A DNA stretch of 34,508 nucleotides from Prevotella sp. (GTDB lineage Bacteria > Bacteroidota > Bacteroidia > Bacteroidales > Bacteroidaceae), in NCBI GenBank assembly GCA_017447515.1, contig JAFSNG010000066.1, positions 1 to 34,508 on the forward strand, read 5' to 3'. The notes under the pieces are model-generated. The model was given only the letters and a program-made list of their open reading frames with translations, was not told the DNA's origin and did no database searches. Shown piece by piece: positions 33,694-34,508 of this stretch (position 1 is its first letter; every line of letters begins with the position of its first letter). A program made the translations under genes and the position numbers.

Positions 33694-33700
33694 AAAAAGA
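33661..33700 (+). repeat. 10-base tandem repeat at the hisA-hisF junction
   Basis: Four units in register, TTAAAGAAGT, TAGAGGAAGT, TAGAAGAAGC, TAGAAAAAGA. It covers the hisA stop codon (33691-33693) and ends just before the hisF ATG (33702). Confidence 0.8.
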
Positions 33701-33701
33701 T

Positions 33702-34463
33702 ATGAGTGGACTGGCAAAAAGAATAATACCCTGTTTGGATGTCAAGGATGGTGAGACCGTCAAAGGCGTCAACTTTGTCAACCTCCGTTCTGCGGGTGAC
33801 CCCGTAGAGCTGGGGAAGGCTTACAGCGAACAAGGTGCCGACGAGCTGTGCTTCCTGGATATCACCGCCTCGTTTGAAGGTCGCAAGACGTTTACCGAAA
33901 TGGTGACGCGCGTGGCTGAGACCATCAACATCCCCTTTACCGTGGGTGGTGGCATCAACGAGTTGAAGGACGTGGAGCGACTGCTGTATGCCGGAGCCGA
34001 CAAGGTGAGCGTCAACAGTGCTGCCATCCGCCGTCCGGAACTCATCAACGAGATTACCACACGGTTCGGCAGTCAGGTGTGTGTCGTAGCCATCGACGCC
34101 CGACTGGATGAAGACGGTTGGCACTGCTACCTGAAAGGTGGTCGCGAACGTACGGAGCGCGGACTCTTTGAGTGGGCGCGTGAGGCTCAGGAGCGTGGTG
34201 CGGGAGAAATCCTGTTTACCAGCATGAACCACGACGGCACGAAGAACGGCTATGCCAACGAGGCCCTCCGTGAACTGTCGGACACGCTGTCGATACCCAT
34301 CATTGCCAGTGGCGGTGCCGGATGCAAGGAACACTTCCGCGACGTGTTCACGGAGGGTCATGCCGACGCAGCACTTGCCGCCTCGGTGTTCCACTTCGGT
34401 GAGATTCCCGTACCGGAACTGAAACAGTATTTAAAACAAGAAGGAATAAACGTTAGAATATGA
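33702..34463 (+). CDS. hisF: Imidazole glycerol phosphate synthase, cyclase subunit
   Basis: 253 residues. HisF uses ammonia from HisH to turn PRFAR into imidazole glycerol phosphate and AICAR. Catalytic D13 ([11 protein letters not shown]) and D132 (VVAIDARLD), with phosphate loops [12 protein letters not shown] and [11 protein letters not shown] and the [14 protein letters not shown] region. Length is normal. Its stop codon overlaps the next start in ATGA. Confidence 0.97.
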   Translation: MSGLAKRIIPCLDVKDGETVKGVNFVNLRSAGDPVELGKAYSEQGADELCFLDITASFEGRKTFTEMVTRVAETINIPFTVGGGINELKDVERLLYAGADKVSVNSAAIRRPELINEITTRFGSQVCVVAIDARLDEDGWHCYLKGGRERTERGLFEWAREAQERGAGEILFTSMNHDGTKNGYANEALRELSDTLSIPIIASGGAGCKEHFRDVFTEGHADAALAASVFHFGEIPVPELKQYLKQEGINVRI

Positions 34464-34508
34464 AGATAGATTTCGACAAGATGGACGGGCTGGTGCCTGC
34501 CATCATAC
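34460..34508 (+). CDS. hisI: Phosphoribosyl-AMP cyclohydrolase (HisI or HisIE), N-terminal fragment
   Basis: Sixteen codons before the window ends: [16 protein letters not shown]. This matches the start of HisI, which in Bacteroidales is usually fused to HisE (pyrophosphohydrolase). Start and hisF stop share ATGA, typical of coupled his genes. Confidence 0.85.
   Translation, partial: MKIDFDKMDGLVPAII

Overview
The window looks like a chromosomal segment of a member of the Bacteroidales, most likely Prevotella or a close relative. Upstream of many genes there is the Bacteroidota-type promoter, TTTG, then 19-20 bases, then TAnnTTTG, and there are no convincing Shine-Dalgarno sequences. The gene families also fit: a DUF4421 outer-membrane protein, a TonB-receptor-like barrel, a Na+-type K+-dependent pyrophosphatase, and a long hybrid-looking lipoprotein sensor kinase. 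I see no phage, transposase, CRISPR array or integrated element. Most of the window is housekeeping and carbohydrate metabolism.

Layout, left to right. At 1-159 lies the start of a pyruvate:ferredoxin oxidoreductase gene (minus), then a solitary AAA ATPase of the DUF4143 kind (249-1436, minus), an iron-type alcohol dehydrogenase (1658-2842, plus) and rarA (minus). A strongly charged protein of unknown function (4262-5242) precedes hppA in an apparent operon that ends at a good terminator (7484-7519). A tRNA-Lys(CTT) follows, and a small secreted protein starts 17 bases after the terminator-like hairpin behind the tRNA. On the minus strand come a GHL10 glycosidase-like protein, smpB and a DUF4375 protein.

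The most interesting block is 10959-17190 (minus). It reads kdgK, a 45-residue DUF4177-like protein (new call, 16004-16141), KDPG aldolase, a 1022-residue lipoprotein sensor kinase with two kinase-like halves, its response regulator, and a short AbgT-like membrane protein. Gaps of 2-26 bases and overlaps of 11-14 bases suggest one transcript from the kdgK promoter. This would link 2-keto-3-deoxygluconate breakdown to a two-component system.

Divergent from kdgK is a RelA/SpoT-family gene whose hydrolase site is gone. It is followed closely by a DUF4421 protein, a GH51 arabinofuranosidase and a CsxA-like GH2 enzyme. Transketolase has its own promoter and terminator. The 27040-27569 stretch holds a frameshifted small gene remnant and little else. 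A TonB-receptor-like barrel converges on glmS, and the window ends with purU-hisH-hisA-hisF-hisI(E).

The best non-gene signals are two. First, short tandem repeats with a 7-base period (also 9 and 10) lie at gene junctions and inside genes; one 13-unit tract encodes the middle membrane segment of the sensor kinase. Second, a near-identical promoter sequence, including the normally variable spacer, occurs upstream of purU, in a degenerate extra copy nearby, and upstream of the DUF4375 gene. Everything here was read by eye from sequence; family names rest on remembered motifs, with no database search.
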